NCBI GenBank assembly: GCA_963845265.1
Contig: CAWJRN010000009.1
Span: 62,001-126,000 of the forward strand
Direction: 5' to 3'
Length of the DNA stretch: 64,000 nucleotides
Origin: DYRB01 sp963845265
GTDB lineage: Bacteria; Pseudomonadota; Gammaproteobacteria; Chromatiales; Chromatiaceae
Shown here: positions 25,905-35,427 of the stretch, piece after piece
Position numbering within the stretch: the stretch's first letter is position 1
Layout: each line of letters begins with the position of its first letter
Position numbers and translations under genes: made by a program
Notes under the pieces: model-generated
Database searches by the model: none
The model's input: the letters and a program-made list of their open reading frames with translations, nothing else
Told to the model about the DNA's origin: nothing

Positions 25905-28812
25905 ATGAAACTCGTCAAGAGATCCGACACCCCCTTGGAGCAGGCCGGCCCCCAAGCCGCCACCACAGGGCTCGCCGTCAGCCGCCGTCAATTCCTGCGT
26001 AATACAGGTGTCCTGGCCGGCGGATCTGTCCTCGCGGCCGGTCTCGCCCCGGGCATGATGAAGAAGGCGCAGGCGACCACGCCTGCTGCCGCCGGGGCGC
26101 AGACCCAGACCGCCCGGACCATCTGCACCCACTGCTCGGTGGGCTGCGGCCTCTATGCGGAGGTGCAGAATGGGGTCTGGACCGGTCAGGAACCGGCCTT
26201 CGATCACCCCTTCAATCTCGGCGGCCACTGCGCCAAGGGCGCCGCGGTGCGCGAGCACGGCCATGGCGAGCGCCGGCTCAAGTACCCCATGAAGCTGGTG
26301 GACGGCAAGTGGAAGCGCATTTCCTGGGACGAGGCCCTCAACGAGGTCGGGGACAAGATGCTCCAGATCCGTGAGCAGTCCGGCCCGGATTCGGTCTATT
26401 GGCTGGGCTCCGCCAAGTACAACAACGAACAGGCCTACCTGTTCCGCAAGTTCGCCGCCCTGTGGGGCACCAATAACGTGGACCACCAGGCCCGCATCTG
26501 TCACTCGACCACCGTCGCCGGGGTAGCCAACACCTGGGGCTACGGGGCGATGACCAACTCGTATAACGACATCCACAACTCCAAGGCGATCCTGGTCATC
26601 GGCGGCAACCCGGCGGAGGCCCACCCGGTCTCACTGCAACACATCTTCCGTGGCAAGGAGCGCAACAACGCCCCCCTGATCGTGATCGATCCGCGCTTCA
26701 CCCGCACCGCCGCGCACGCCGACTATTACGTGCGCCTGCGTCCCGGCACAGACGTACCCCTGGTCTACGGCATGCTCTGGCACATCTTCCAGAACGGCTG
26801 GGAGGACAAGGAGTTCATTCGCCAGCGGGTCTACGGCATGGACGACGTACGGGCTGAGGTTGCCAAGTGGACCCCGGACGAGGTCGAACGCGTGACCGGC
26901 GTGCCCGAGGAACAGGTCCATCGGGTCGCCAAGCTGATGGCCGACAACCGGCCGGGCACCTTCATTTGGTGCATGGGTGGCACCCAGCACACCATCGGCA
27001 ACAACAACACCCGTGCCTACTGCATCTTCCAGCTTGCGTTGGGCAACATGGGCGTGGCCGGCGGCGGCACCAACATCTTCCGCGGTCACGACAATGTGCA
27101 GGGGGCGACCGATTTCGGTGTGCTCTCCCATGACCTGCCCGGTTATTACGGCCTGGCGGAGGGCTCCTGGAAGCACTGGGCCAAGGTCTGGGGCGTGGAC
27201 TACGAGTGGCTCAAGGCCCGATTCGACCAGGCCGAGATCACGGACCAGGGCAGCTACGAGACGGAAGGCGACAAGCCTCTGCCGCCCATGAACGCCAAGG
27301 GCATCCCGGTATCCCGTTGGATCGACGGTGTCTTGGAGGACAAGGCCAACATCGCCCAAAGGGACAACCTGCGCGCCATGGTGTTCTGGGGCCATGCCCC
27401 GAACAGCCAGACCCGCGGGCTCGAGATGAAAAAGGCCATGGAAAAGCTGGACATGATGGTCATCATCGACCCCTATCCAACGGGTTCGGCGGTCATGAGC
27501 GACCGCACCGACGGGGTCTACCTGCTGCCGGCCTGCACCCAGTTCGAGACCCTAGGGTCCGTGACCGCCTCTAATCGCTCCATCCAGTGGCGCGACAAGG
27601 TCATCGAGCCCCTGTTCGAGTCGCGGCCCGGATCACACCATCATGTACCAGTTCGCGAAGAAGCTGGGCTTCGCCGACGAGCTGTGCAAGAACGTCCAGG
27701 TCATCAACGATGAGCCGGTCATCGAGGACATCGTGCGCGAATACAACCGCGGCATGTGGACCATCGGCTATACGGGTCAGAGCCCCGAGCGCCTGAAGGA
27801 GCACCAGCAGAACTGGCATACCTTCGACATCACCAGCCTCAAGGCCAACGGCGGGCCTGCGGACGGCGACTTCTACGGACTGCCCTGGCCTTGCTGGGGC
27901 ACCGCGGAGATGAGGCATCCGGGCACGCCCAACCTCTACGACACCTCCAAACCCGTGGCAGAGGGAGGGCTCCCGTTCCGGGCCCGCTTCGGTGTGGAGC
28001 GTAACGGGGTCAGCCTGCTCTCGGAGGACTCCTACACCGCGGGTTCCGAGATCCAGGCCGGCTATCCCGAGTTCACGGCCGATCTGCTGAAACAACTCGG
28101 CTGGTGGGACGACCTCACCGATGACGAGAAGCAGTTGGCCGAGGGCAAGAACTGGAAGACAGACCTCTCCGGCGGTATCCAGCGGGTGGCCATCCAGCAC
28201 GGCTGCGCCCCCTTCGGCAATGCCAAGGCCCGCTGCGTGGTCTGGACCTTCCCGGACCCGGTGCCCATCCACCGCGAGGCCCTGTACACCTCCCGCCATG
28301 ACCTAGTGGAGCAGTACCCCACCTACGAAGACCGCAAATCCTTCTATCGCCTGCCAACCCGGTACGCCTCGATCCAGGCGACGGACTATTCGAAGGACTT
28401 CCCGCTGATCTTCACCAGCGGTCGTCTGGTGGAGTACGAGGGCGGCGGCGACGAGACACGCTCCAACCCCTGGCTGGCGGAGCTGCAACAGCACATGTAT
28501 GCGGAGATCAATCCGCGGGATGCCAATAACGCGGGGATCCGCGACGGCAAGGACCTGTGGCTGGAGACGCCGGAGGGCGCACGGATCAAGATTCAGGCCA
28601 TGCTGACTGAACGTGTTGCCCCGGGCGTGGTGTTCACACCCTTCCACTTCGACGGACATTTCCAGGGCAAGGACCTACGCGCCAAGTACCCGGAGGGTGC
28701 CGACCCCATCGTGCTCGGTGAGGCCTGCAACACCGCCTTCACCTACGGCTATGACTCGGTGACGCAGATGCAGGAGACCAAGTGCTCGCTCTGCAAGATC
28801 TATCCGGCTTAG
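25905..28812 (+). pseudogene. fdhA: Formate dehydrogenase catalytic subunit (Tat-exported, Mo/W bis-MGD), frameshifted as sequenced
   Basis: A DMSO-reductase-family enzyme oxidising formate to CO2. Tat signal SRRQFLRNTGVLAGG is followed by the 4Fe-4S motif CTHCSVGC with its last Cys in GGHCAKGA. The metal ligand is Cys in QARICHSTT, where some homologues have selenocysteine. The frame breaks at 27630-27631. The first part (602 codons) ends at 27713; the second is readable from 27643. Dropping one G in CGGCCCGGAT gives SRPDHTIMYQFAKKLGF and one 968-residue protein to 28812, the usual length. Because both halves are well conserved, a sequencing error or a very recent mutation is likely. Ribosome binding site GGGAGAG precedes the ATG. 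Confidence 0.93.
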
Positions 28813-28845
28813 AGGCCTAGGGGCCTGCCGGACCTAAGGCGAAGC

Positions 28846-28881
28846 GAGAGGGTCGAGGTGATCGATCACCGGGACCCTCTC
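28846..28881 (+). promoter_or_regulatory. Strong stem-loop between fdhA and fdhB
   Basis: A near-perfect 36-nt hairpin: GAGAGGGTC (28846-28854) pairs with GACCCTCTC (28873-28881), with an inner stem GGTGATC/GATCACC. No T tract follows, so it is more likely an mRNA processing or stability element than a terminator. Confidence 0.65.
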
Positions 28882-28951
28882 CACACCGAATCATGACCAG
28901 CGGCGAGGGGATGGTGACTACCCCCGCGCGGATCGAACCGGAGAAACGAAC

Positions 28952-29587
28952 ATGGCACGAATGAAATTCTTCTGTGATGCCGAGCGCTGTATCGAGTGCA
29001 ACGGCTGCGTGACCGCCTGCAAAAACGTCAACGATGTGCCCTGGGGCATCAACCGCCGTCGTGTGGTGACCATCAACGACGGGCAGCCCGGCGAGCGGTC
29101 CCTATCCGTCGCCTGCATGCATTGTTCCGACGCCCCTTGTATGGCCGTCTGCCCGGTGGACTGCTTCTACCAAACCGACGATGGCCTGGTGCTGCACGAC
29201 AAGGACATCTGCATCGGCTGCGGCTATTGCTTCTACGCCTGCCCCTTCGGTGCGCCCCAGTTCCCCACCGACGGCGCCTTCGGCTCCCGCGGCAAGATGG
29301 ACAAGTGCACCTTCTGCGCCGGTGGCCCCAAGGCGGACAACAGCTCCGAGGAGTTCCGGGAATACGGCTCCAACCGGCTGGCCGAGGGTAAGCTGCCCGC
29401 CTGCGCCGAGATGTGCGCCACCAAGGCCCTGCTCGCCGGAGATGCGGACGCGGTCGCCGACATCTATCGGGAGCGTGTGGCCTACCGCGGCGCCAGCGGG
29501 CTGGCCCGGGGCTGGGGTGTGGCCTATGGCAAGCCGGGTGTGCGGGCCCCACGCAACATGGATGGCAAGGCCGCGGGCAAGGAGTGA
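28952..29587 (+). CDS. fdhB: Formate dehydrogenase iron-sulfur (beta) subunit
   Basis: A 211-residue four-cluster ferredoxin subunit. Cys motifs in order: CIECNGCVTACKN, CMHCSDAPCMAVCPVD, CIGCGYCFYACPFGA and CTFC with later CAEMCATKA. It carries electrons from FdhA to the cytochrome b subunit. No signal of its own; export would ride with FdhA. It overlaps no gene and ends 3 bp before fdhC. Confidence 0.95.
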   Translation: MARMKFFCDAERCIECNGCVTACKNVNDVPWGINRRRVVTINDGQPGERSLSVACMHCSDAPCMAVCPVDCFYQTDDGLVLHDKDICIGCGYCFYACPFGAPQFPTDGAFGSRGKMDKCTFCAGGPKADNSSEEFREYGSNRLAEGKLPACAEMCATKALLAGDADAVADIYRERVAYRGASGLARGWGVAYGKPGVRAPRNMDGKAAGKE

Positions 29588-29590
29588 TTA

Positions 29591-30682
29591 ATGAGCGAAA
29601 AGGCTGGAGATAAGGTCCGGCACCGTTACCGCCGCGCCCTGCGGGCGGCGCTGGTGCTGCTGGCCTTCGTGCTGGTGGTGCCGCTGATCCCCTACGGCCT
29701 GGCGGCGACCGGCGGCAAGGTCGCCGACCCCGGGACCGACCTGTGGCGGGAGGTGCGCCAACGCGTGGTCCAGCCCAACGTGACGACCCAGTCCGAGGCC
29801 GTGGATGGCGCGGTGCTTATCAATCCTTACGGCGAGACTTGGCGGATCTTTCGCGCCGAGAAGCTGGTACCCATCGGCGGTTGGATCCTGCTCGGAACGG
29901 TCGGGGCCATTGCCGCCTTCTACCTGCTGCGGGGACGCATCCGCATCGTCGGGGGGCGCTCCGGGAAGCTGGTGCCGCGCTTCTCCGTCAACCAGCGGGT
30001 GGTCCACTGGTTCTCGGCCGGACTGTTCGTCCTCCTGGGAGTGACCGGGCTGGTGCTGCTGTACGGGCGCTATGTATTGATCCCCTTGTTGGGGCCCGAG
30101 GGGTTTTCGGCCACGGCCGCCGCCTGCAAGGAGGCCCATAACCTGTTCGGCCCCATCTTCCCCTTCGCCGTCTTCGCGCTGATCTACCAGTTCGCCCGCG
30201 GCAACGGGTTCCGTTGGATCGACATCAAGTGGTTCCTCAAGGGTGGTGGGCTCTTCGGCGGGCACGCCGCAGACTCCGGCTATTACAACGGGGGGCAGAA
30301 GAGTTGGTTCTGGATGAGCGTCCTGTTCGGGCTGATCATCTCAGTTTCGGGTCTTGTATTGGACTTCCCCATGTTTGGGCAGGGTCGGGAGATCATGGGC
30401 TTGGCCCACGTCTCCCACGCCGTCATCGCCGTCGGCTTCATCGCCGCCGCCCTGGGTCACATCTACATCGGCACCCTCGGCATGGAGGGCGCGGCGGAAT
30501 CCATGACCCAGGGCTACGTGGACGCAGCCTGGGCCAAGGAGCACCACAACCTCTGGTATGCCGAGATGGAGAAGGCCGGCATGGTGGACGTCGCCCCAAA
30601 CGCCCTGGAAGAGGTCAGGCGCCACGACGACGTGGACTTCAAGGGCTTCGGCTCACCCGGCTCCAAGGTTGAAGAGGCTTAA
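29591..30682 (+). CDS. fdhC: Formate dehydrogenase cytochrome b556 (gamma) subunit
   Basis: A 363-residue membrane subunit. One N-terminal helix (about 17-40) precedes a periplasmic loop, then a helix near 95-115 and the four-helix cytochrome b core (FSVNQRVVHWFSAGLFVLLG, HNLFGPIFPFAVFALIY, and the last two helices near MSVLFGLIISVSGLVL and VSHAVIAVGFIAAALGH). Histidines for two b hemes are visible. It takes electrons from FdhB to quinone. Tightly spaced after fdhB (3 bp) and before the next gene (3 bp). Confidence 0.93.
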   Translation: MSEKAGDKVRHRYRRALRAALVLLAFVLVVPLIPYGLAATGGKVADPGTDLWREVRQRVVQPNVTTQSEAVDGAVLINPYGETWRIFRAEKLVPIGGWILLGTVGAIAAFYLLRGRIRIVGGRSGKLVPRFSVNQRVVHWFSAGLFVLLGVTGLVLLYGRYVLIPLLGPEGFSATAAACKEAHNLFGPIFPFAVFALIYQFARGNGFRWIDIKWFLKGGGLFGGHAADSGYYNGGQKSWFWMSVLFGLIISVSGLVLDFPMFGQGREIMGLAHVSHAVIAVGFIAAALGHIYIGTLGMEGAAESMTQGYVDAAWAKEHHNLWYAEMEKAGMVDVAPNALEEVRRHDDVDFKGFGSPGSKVEEA

Positions 30683-30685
30683 GCC

Positions 30686-31327
30686 ATGTTTCTGGAATTC
30701 GTGGAAGGCCCGCTGTGGTACGCATCGGTTGTGATCTTCCTTGGCGGGGTGGTGCTGCGCCTATTGGATGTCTTCGGCAAGGGCATCAGACAGGACCTGT
30801 CGACACCGCGCCAGGATGGGACCTTCGGTGCCTTGCGCACCATCGTCACACGCTCCTGGGTCGCGGAGGGCTTTACCCGGGGCGCCCGCTTCCACCTGAT
30901 CGCAGGCTACATGTTCCACATCGGGCTCTTTGCCCTGTTGCTGTTCGCGGCGCCTCATGTGGTGTTCATCGAGGAACGCATTCTCGGCGTCGGCTGGTCC
31001 CCGGCCCCATACTGGCTGTTCATCCTATCGGCCCAGTTCGCCTTTGCCGGGCTCATGTTGCTCTGGTTGCGCCGGGTGATGCACCCGGTCTTGCGCATGA
31101 TCTCGACCTTCGACGACCACGCCGCGGTGGCCCTGATCTTCATCGCCATGCTCACCGGCTGCATGGCCCTTCTGCAGAGCCACGACAGCCTGAGAGCCAT
31201 CCACATGCTGACGGTAGAGGCCCTGATGATCTACTTCCCCTTCAGTCGCCTGATGCATGCCTTTACCTTCGCCTTCAGTCGCGGCTACACGGGCGCAGCC
31301 ATGGCGCGCAAGGGCGTGCGGGCCTGA
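30686..31327 (+). CDS. NarI/DsrM-like membrane cytochrome b subunit
   Basis: A 213-residue protein with about five membrane helices. It resembles the gamma subunit of respiratory nitrate reductase and DsrM. Candidate heme ligands are His residues in RFHLIAGYMFHIGLF and LMHAFTF. It starts 3 bp after fdhC and is followed by a CCG-type iron-sulfur protein, the same pairing as DsrM-DsrK or HmeC/HdrE-HdrD. I infer a quinone-linked cytochrome b that exchanges electrons with the next product. Confidence 0.82.
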   Translation: MFLEFVEGPLWYASVVIFLGGVVLRLLDVFGKGIRQDLSTPRQDGTFGALRTIVTRSWVAEGFTRGARFHLIAGYMFHIGLFALLLFAAPHVVFIEERILGVGWSPAPYWLFILSAQFAFAGLMLLWLRRVMHPVLRMISTFDDHAAVALIFIAMLTGCMALLQSHDSLRAIHMLTVEALMIYFPFSRLMHAFTFAFSRGYTGAAMARKGVRA

Positions 31328-31363
31328 TCCGACCCTGGCGGCCCCCTTTTCGGAGTCAGCAAG

Positions 31364-32674
31364 ATGCCAAGCGTACAGACAGAACACGATCTCGCACGGG
31401 GTGTCGCGGTCCTGCACCGGCAGATCGACGCCAAGGTCGCGTCCTACTTCACCAGCTGCGTTCACTGCGGGCTGTGCGCCGAGGCATGCCTCTTCTACAC
31501 GGAGACCGGCGACCCACGCTATACGCCCATCTACAAGGTCGAGCCCATGCGCCGACTCTGGCAACGGGAGCACACCTTCTTTGGCCGGCTCGGCAAGGCG
31601 CTGGGGCTGGGCCGCGATCTGACGGCGGACGACTTCGCCGAGTGGCAGGAGATGACCTACGACAGCTGTACCCTGTGCGGTCGCTGCTCTATGGTCTGTC
31701 CGGTGGGCAACGATATCGCCTACATGATCCGCCGCCAGCGCGAGGCCTTCGCCGCTGCGGGCTATTCGCCTGAGGGTCTGCAAGGGGCCACGGAGCGGGC
31801 CCTGCGTATCGGCAGCCCCATGGGTGTCACCCTGAAGGCGCTCTCCGCGCAGATCGGTCATGTGGAGAAGGCCACAGGGCTGACCGTGCCTCTGGACGTG
31901 GAGGGCGCGGATTATCTGGCACTGCTCTCGTCCATGGAGGTCATCAACTTCCCGGAATATATCGAGAGCCTGGTACGGATCTTCAGTGCGGCCGGGGTGA
32001 GTTGGACCCTGTCGAGCAAGGCCTTCGAGGCGACCAACAGCGGCATCCAGATCGGCGACTCGGCGATCGCCGCCGAGCTGGTGAGCCGGGTGGTGGACGC
32101 CGCCGAGGGGCTTGGGGTCAAGTACGTCATCAGCCCCGAGTGCGGCCACGCCTACACGGCCATCCGCTGGGACGGGCCGAACCTGATCGGGCGCCGCTAC
32201 AAATTCGAGGTGGTGCACATCCTGGAACTGCTCGATCAGCTCCGGGGCGAGGGCCGACTTCAGACCGAGGGCATCGAGGAAGGGCGCCTGACCTTCCACG
32301 ACCCCTGTCAGATCGTCCGCCGTGGCGGCGTCCTGGAGCAGCCCCGCAACCTGTTGCACATGGTCGCCCCGGACTTCCCTGAGACCGCCGACCACGGCCG
32401 GATGAACTGGTGCTGCGGCGGCGGTGGTGGTGTCAGTGCCAACGAGGACGCGGAGGAACTGCGGCTCCAGGCGTTCAAGCGCAAGAAGCGCCAGTTCGAG
32501 GAGCTTGGTGTGGACACCCTGGTGACCGCCTGCGCCAACTGCCGCATCGTCATCGAGGAAGGCTTGGAGCACTACGGCATGGACATCCAGGTCCAGGGCC
32601 TCACCGAACTGCTGGCCGAGCATCTCAAGGGCGGTGAAAGACCCCCTGCCGCGGAGAAAGACGCCACGTCTTGA
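31364..32674 (+). CDS. DsrK/HdrD-like CCG-domain iron-sulfur protein
   Basis: A 436-residue cytoplasmic protein. Two 4Fe-4S motifs come first: CVHCGLCAEAC and CTLCGRCSMVCPVG. The C-terminal half has the cysteine-rich CCG pattern of heterodisulfide reductase: HDPCQ, then WCCGGGGG, then ACANC, which in HdrB/HdrD and DsrK binds the catalytic cluster acting on disulfides. A first, partial CCG region (SPECGHAY) precedes it. With the cytochrome b gene upstream it forms a DsrMK-like pair. Substrate is unknown; a protein or low-molecular-weight disulfide is the reasonable guess. Last gene of the operon. Confidence 0.87.
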   Translation: MPSVQTEHDLARGVAVLHRQIDAKVASYFTSCVHCGLCAEACLFYTETGDPRYTPIYKVEPMRRLWQREHTFFGRLGKALGLGRDLTADDFAEWQEMTYDSCTLCGRCSMVCPVGNDIAYMIRRQREAFAAAGYSPEGLQGATERALRIGSPMGVTLKALSAQIGHVEKATGLTVPLDVEGADYLALLSSMEVINFPEYIESLVRIFSAAGVSWTLSSKAFEATNSGIQIGDSAIAAELVSRVVDAAEGLGVKYVISPECGHAYTAIRWDGPNLIGRRYKFEVVHILELLDQLRGEGRLQTEGIEEGRLTFHDPCQIVRRGGVLEQPRNLLHMVAPDFPETADHGRMNWCCGGGGGVSANEDAEELRLQAFKRKKRQFEELGVDTLVTACANCRIVIEEGLEHYGMDIQVQGLTELLAEHLKGGERPPAAEKDATS

Positions 32675-32751
32675 ATTCGCCGCTCTTCGCGTGTGGCAAT
32701 CGCCCTCGCCGCACTGGGGACTAAGCCAAGAGTCTGTGGCAGCCTCCCCCT

Positions 32752-32777
32752 CGTGACAGCGCTCTGGCGGTGTCACG
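32752..32777. terminator. Stem-loop after the fdh operon
   Basis: CGTGACA/TGTCACG, a perfect 7-bp stem with a 12-nt loop, about 80 bp after the last operon gene. No T tract follows, so the terminator call is weak. Confidence 0.3.
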
Positions 32778-33080
32778 CACCTCCCTGGAACTCTGCGCTA
32801 AAACACGCGGCGTTGCCGGCCAGCTGGTATGAAAAGGCCCTGCAGATGGGCAGCATCTCGTTGACCTTACGCGCGCAATCCGCCAGCGTCGTGTCTCCCT
32901 CCTGATATGCCACGAGACAATGTGCGGCGCACTGTTGAGCCTTGACGACACAATTGGTGACCGCGTCCAGGACCCAGGGTTTTTGGGGCGTGATGCTCGT
33001 GCTTGTGCCCAGGCGCATCACCGGCAAGGTTGATCTCGGAGGTTACCGCAGCACCCACCGCATCGGCCCTGTCCGCCGTC
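32773..33080 (-). pseudogene. Csp1-like copper-storage protein remnant
   Basis: The minus strand reads GAAVTSEINLAGDAPG with HKHEHHAPK in one frame, and then DAVTNCVVKAQQCAAHC, GDTTLADCARKV and MLPICRAFSYQLAGNAA in the next frame. This is the Cys-rich helix pattern of four-helix-bundle copper-storage proteins. The shift lies in a run of five T (32980-32984, plus strand); four would restore the frame. The protein stops after one and a half helices, lacking the last Cys helices, and no Tat signal is visible upstream. So it is shortened at both ends. The remaining 450 bp between the operon and the LOG gene hold nothing else. Confidence 0.6.
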
Positions 33081-33122
33081 CTTGTTGACGGGGCGAGGGC
33101 GGCGAATCGGCATGGGACGGGC

Positions 33123-33950
33123 CTACAGAATCGCCCCACGCTCATCGAGCGCGTACTGGGCCAAGCTGCCGGTCACGAACCGAAACGCATCATCCACCGA
33201 GTCCGTGCGGTGGAAAATGGCGACGTCATCGCTGTCGATCATGCCATTGCGAATCAGCGCATCGAAGTCGATGACTTGATCCCAGTAGTCGGTGCCGAAC
33301 AGGACCACCGGAAGGTGTTTGCGGATCTTATGTGTCTGCAGCAGGGTGAGGATCTCGAACAGCTCGTCCAGGGTGCCGAACCCCCCGGGGAACACGATGA
33401 CCGCCTTGGCCAGGTAGGCGAACCAGAACTTGCGCATGAAGAAGTAGTGGAAATGGACACCGAGCTCGCGGGTGACATAGGGGTTGTCGAACTCCTCCAC
33501 GGGAATCGAGATGGTCAGCCCCAGGTTCACCCCACGGGCCTCCGAGGCACCGCGGTTGGCGGCTTCCATGATGCCGGGCCCGCCGCCCGTGCAAACGACG
33601 AAACGCCGCTCCTCGTCTTCGAGCTGTTTGGACCACTCCGTCAAGCGCCCGGCCAACTCCCGCGCGGCCTCATAGAATCGGGAAAGCCCGAGGTCCCGCC
33701 GCGCCCGGTCCAGGTCGCCGTCGCCCTGCTCGGCGGCGTCGAGCCGCTGCTGCGCCTGTTCCCGCGAAGGAATCCGGGCGCTGCCCATGAAGACGATGGT
33801 GTCGTCCACGCGATAGCGGGCGAATCGACTTTGCGGCTCCAGGTACTCGGAGAGGATCCGCAGTGCCCTGGCGCTCGAGCTCTTCAAGAATCGTTCGTTG
33901 AGATAGGCATGCACAGTGCGCTGCTGCTGCCCGTTGTCTTCGTTGCTCAA
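33123..33950 (-). CDS. LOG-family (lysine decarboxylase-like) nucleotide phosphoribohydrolase
   Basis: A 275-residue Rossmann-like protein. Family motifs: CTGGGPGIMEAANRGA and PGGFGTLDELFE, the Arg/Glu catalytic region of LOG enzymes, which release free base from nucleoside monophosphates. The start is proposed as TTG at 33950 (SNEDNGQQQRTVHAYLN), with AGGAG about 8 bp upstream. A longer frame to 34271 is Arg/Pro-rich and unlike the family. It may act in nucleotide salvage or stress responses. Confidence 0.82.
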   Translation of the reverse strand: MSNEDNGQQQRTVHAYLNERFLKSSSARALRILSEYLEPQSRFARYRVDDTIVFMGSARIPSREQAQQRLDAAEQGDGDLDRARRDLGLSRFYEAARELAGRLTEWSKQLEDEERRFVVCTGGGPGIMEAANRGASEARGVNLGLTISIPVEEFDNPYVTRELGVHFHYFFMRKFWFAYLAKAVIVFPGGFGTLDELFEILTLLQTHKIRKHLPVVLFGTDYWDQVIDFDALIRNGMIDSDDVAIFHRTDSVDDAFRFVTGSLAQYALDERGAIL

Positions 33951-34393
33951 GGCCTGCTCCTCTTCGATCAGAGACCATCGCGCGCCCGGTAGGCGCGCAA
34001 CTATAGATTGACTTGCCACATCGCAGCACGATCGTTGGACCAGCTGAGGCGGAGCAGATTCCACGATGCCCTGCGTCCGCCCCAGTGCCGCCGGCGGTAC
34101 AGGTGATGGGCGCATGCTGTCCCGACCGACCAGGCCAGCGGATGGAATAGCGTTGCGGCGTGCCTTCGGGAAGACGGGGCACTTCTGGAACGGGAAAGGG
34201 GTCTTCACTTTTTGCCTCGATGACGGGTCGAAAGGGCAGGCGTGACCCTGCCCTCCGCGCGCAGCGGGCACTGGCCGGCGTTGCCTGGTGATGCCTGCTC
34301 ACGGCCCCATGTGCGAGTAATCGCATCGGGCGACGCCCGCCGGGCGCCCGCTCCAGCAAAGGGCGGGGCGTACACACCCAGAGGATCCGTGCC
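33951..34393. other. Divergent intergenic region
   Basis: 443 bp between the LOG gene and the rightward gene at 34394. No domain is recognisable in the open minus-strand frame here. It should hold both promoters; no clear motif is seen. Confidence 0.4.
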
Positions 34394-34714
34394 ATGAACC
34401 GACTTCCCTACACCGCGGTAACGAGCGCCGGCGAGGCCTTCGACATCCAATTTCCGCTCCATGCAGAGACCTCTTCCGCGCGTGCGGTCGCCGACCTATT
34501 GACCGGTGTCCTTGGGGCTGTCAGCGCCCAGGTGGAGGCGGGGCAAGGGGTTAGCGATGGCGATGTCCTGCAGGCCCTGGCCATGGCGATGGCGGTGCGC
34601 GCACGCATGGTGGCGGTGCCGCCTAAGACCAGCTTGAGCCTGATGCATGGGCTGCTGGATGCCGCCTTTGCTGCGACCCTAAACGCCAGCCGTTACCAGG
34701 CCGCACGCGCCTGA
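34394..34714 (+). CDS. Conserved small protein of unknown function
   Basis: A 106-residue soluble protein (MNRLPYTAVTSAGEAFDI at the start, ALAMAMAVRARMVAV in the middle). No signal peptide, metal motif or known domain that I recognise. It ends 11 bp before the dioxygenase gene, so the two are likely co-transcribed. Confidence 0.65.
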   Translation: MNRLPYTAVTSAGEAFDIQFPLHAETSSARAVADLLTGVLGAVSAQVEAGQGVSDGDVLQALAMAMAVRARMVAVPPKTSLSLMHGLLDAAFAATLNASRYQAARA

Positions 34715-34725
34715 GGAGGTACACC

Positions 34726-35340
34726 ATGAAACGCCGCAACCTGCTTCTCGGCGCTCTGGGCGCCGCCACTCTGGCGCCGAGCGGGGCTCTGGCCGCCTTG
34801 TCCCCCACCCCGCGGCAAAGTCGGGGGCCCTTCTACCCGGATCGTCTGCCCCTGGATCGGGACAACGACCTGGTTCGGGTAGAGGGCAGGGAGGGTCTTG
34901 CGCGAGGTGAGATCACCCATCTGACCGGGCGGGTGCTGGATCGATCCGGCAAGCCCCTGCCGGGTGCCCTGGTCGAAATCTGGCAATGCGATGCCAATGG
35001 CCGCTATATTCACAGCGGTGATCCCGGCAGTGCCCCACGGGACCTGGGGTTCCAGGGCTATGGTCGATTTGAGACCGGTGACGACGGCGGCTATCGCTTC
35101 CGAACCATCAAGCCCGTGCCCTATCCAGGGCGTGCACCCCACATCCATGTCGCCGTTCGCTTCCCGGGGCACCCACCCCTGGAGACCCAGATCTATGTGG
35201 AAGGGGCAGCGGAGAACGCAGGTGACTGGCTGCTCGTCAATGCGGAGGACCCTGGGGCCTTGATCGTGCCCTTCCGCCCCATCGAGGCGTCCGATGCCAC
35301 CCTGGCGGCTGAATTCGACCTGGTCCTCCCGGTGGGCTGA
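34726..35340 (+). CDS. Exported intradiol ring-cleavage dioxygenase
   Basis: A 204-residue protein with an N-terminal export signal (MKRRNLLLGALGAATLAPSG, twin-Arg-like). The catalytic domain follows the protocatechuate 3,4-dioxygenase fold. Candidate Fe(III) ligands are Tyr in NGRYIH, Tyr in PVPYPGR and the two His of PHIHV. The family core EIWQCDANG is intact. A good ribosome binding site (GAGGAG) precedes the ATG. Because it is short and exported, it may act on extracellular catechols rather than in a cytoplasmic degradation pathway; no other aromatic genes are nearby. Confidence 0.87.
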   Translation: MKRRNLLLGALGAATLAPSGALAALSPTPRQSRGPFYPDRLPLDRDNDLVRVEGREGLARGEITHLTGRVLDRSGKPLPGALVEIWQCDANGRYIHSGDPGSAPRDLGFQGYGRFETGDDGGYRFRTIKPVPYPGRAPHIHVAVRFPGHPPLETQIYVEGAAENAGDWLLVNAEDPGALIVPFRPIEASDATLAAEFDLVLPVG

Positions 35341-35427
35341 TCGGCGAGGGCGCTCTGCCGCAACCCCGGGGCGCCGGTCTTAGGTCAGAACAGGCCATGG
35401 TCGCTTTGGCGGTGACCATCGCCAACC

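Noticed and set aside
26520..26530. Selenocysteine in FdhA
   Set aside because: The metal-ligand position is encoded as Cys (ARICHSTT), and no in-frame TGA occurs there.
27620..27640. Programmed ribosomal frameshift in fdhA
   Set aside because: No slippery heptamer or downstream pseudoknot is evident; an extra base is simpler.
31025..32776. 583-codon minus-strand frame opposite the DsrM/DsrK-like genes
   Set aside because: Antisense of two strongly conserved genes in high-G+C DNA; no domain or ribosome binding site.
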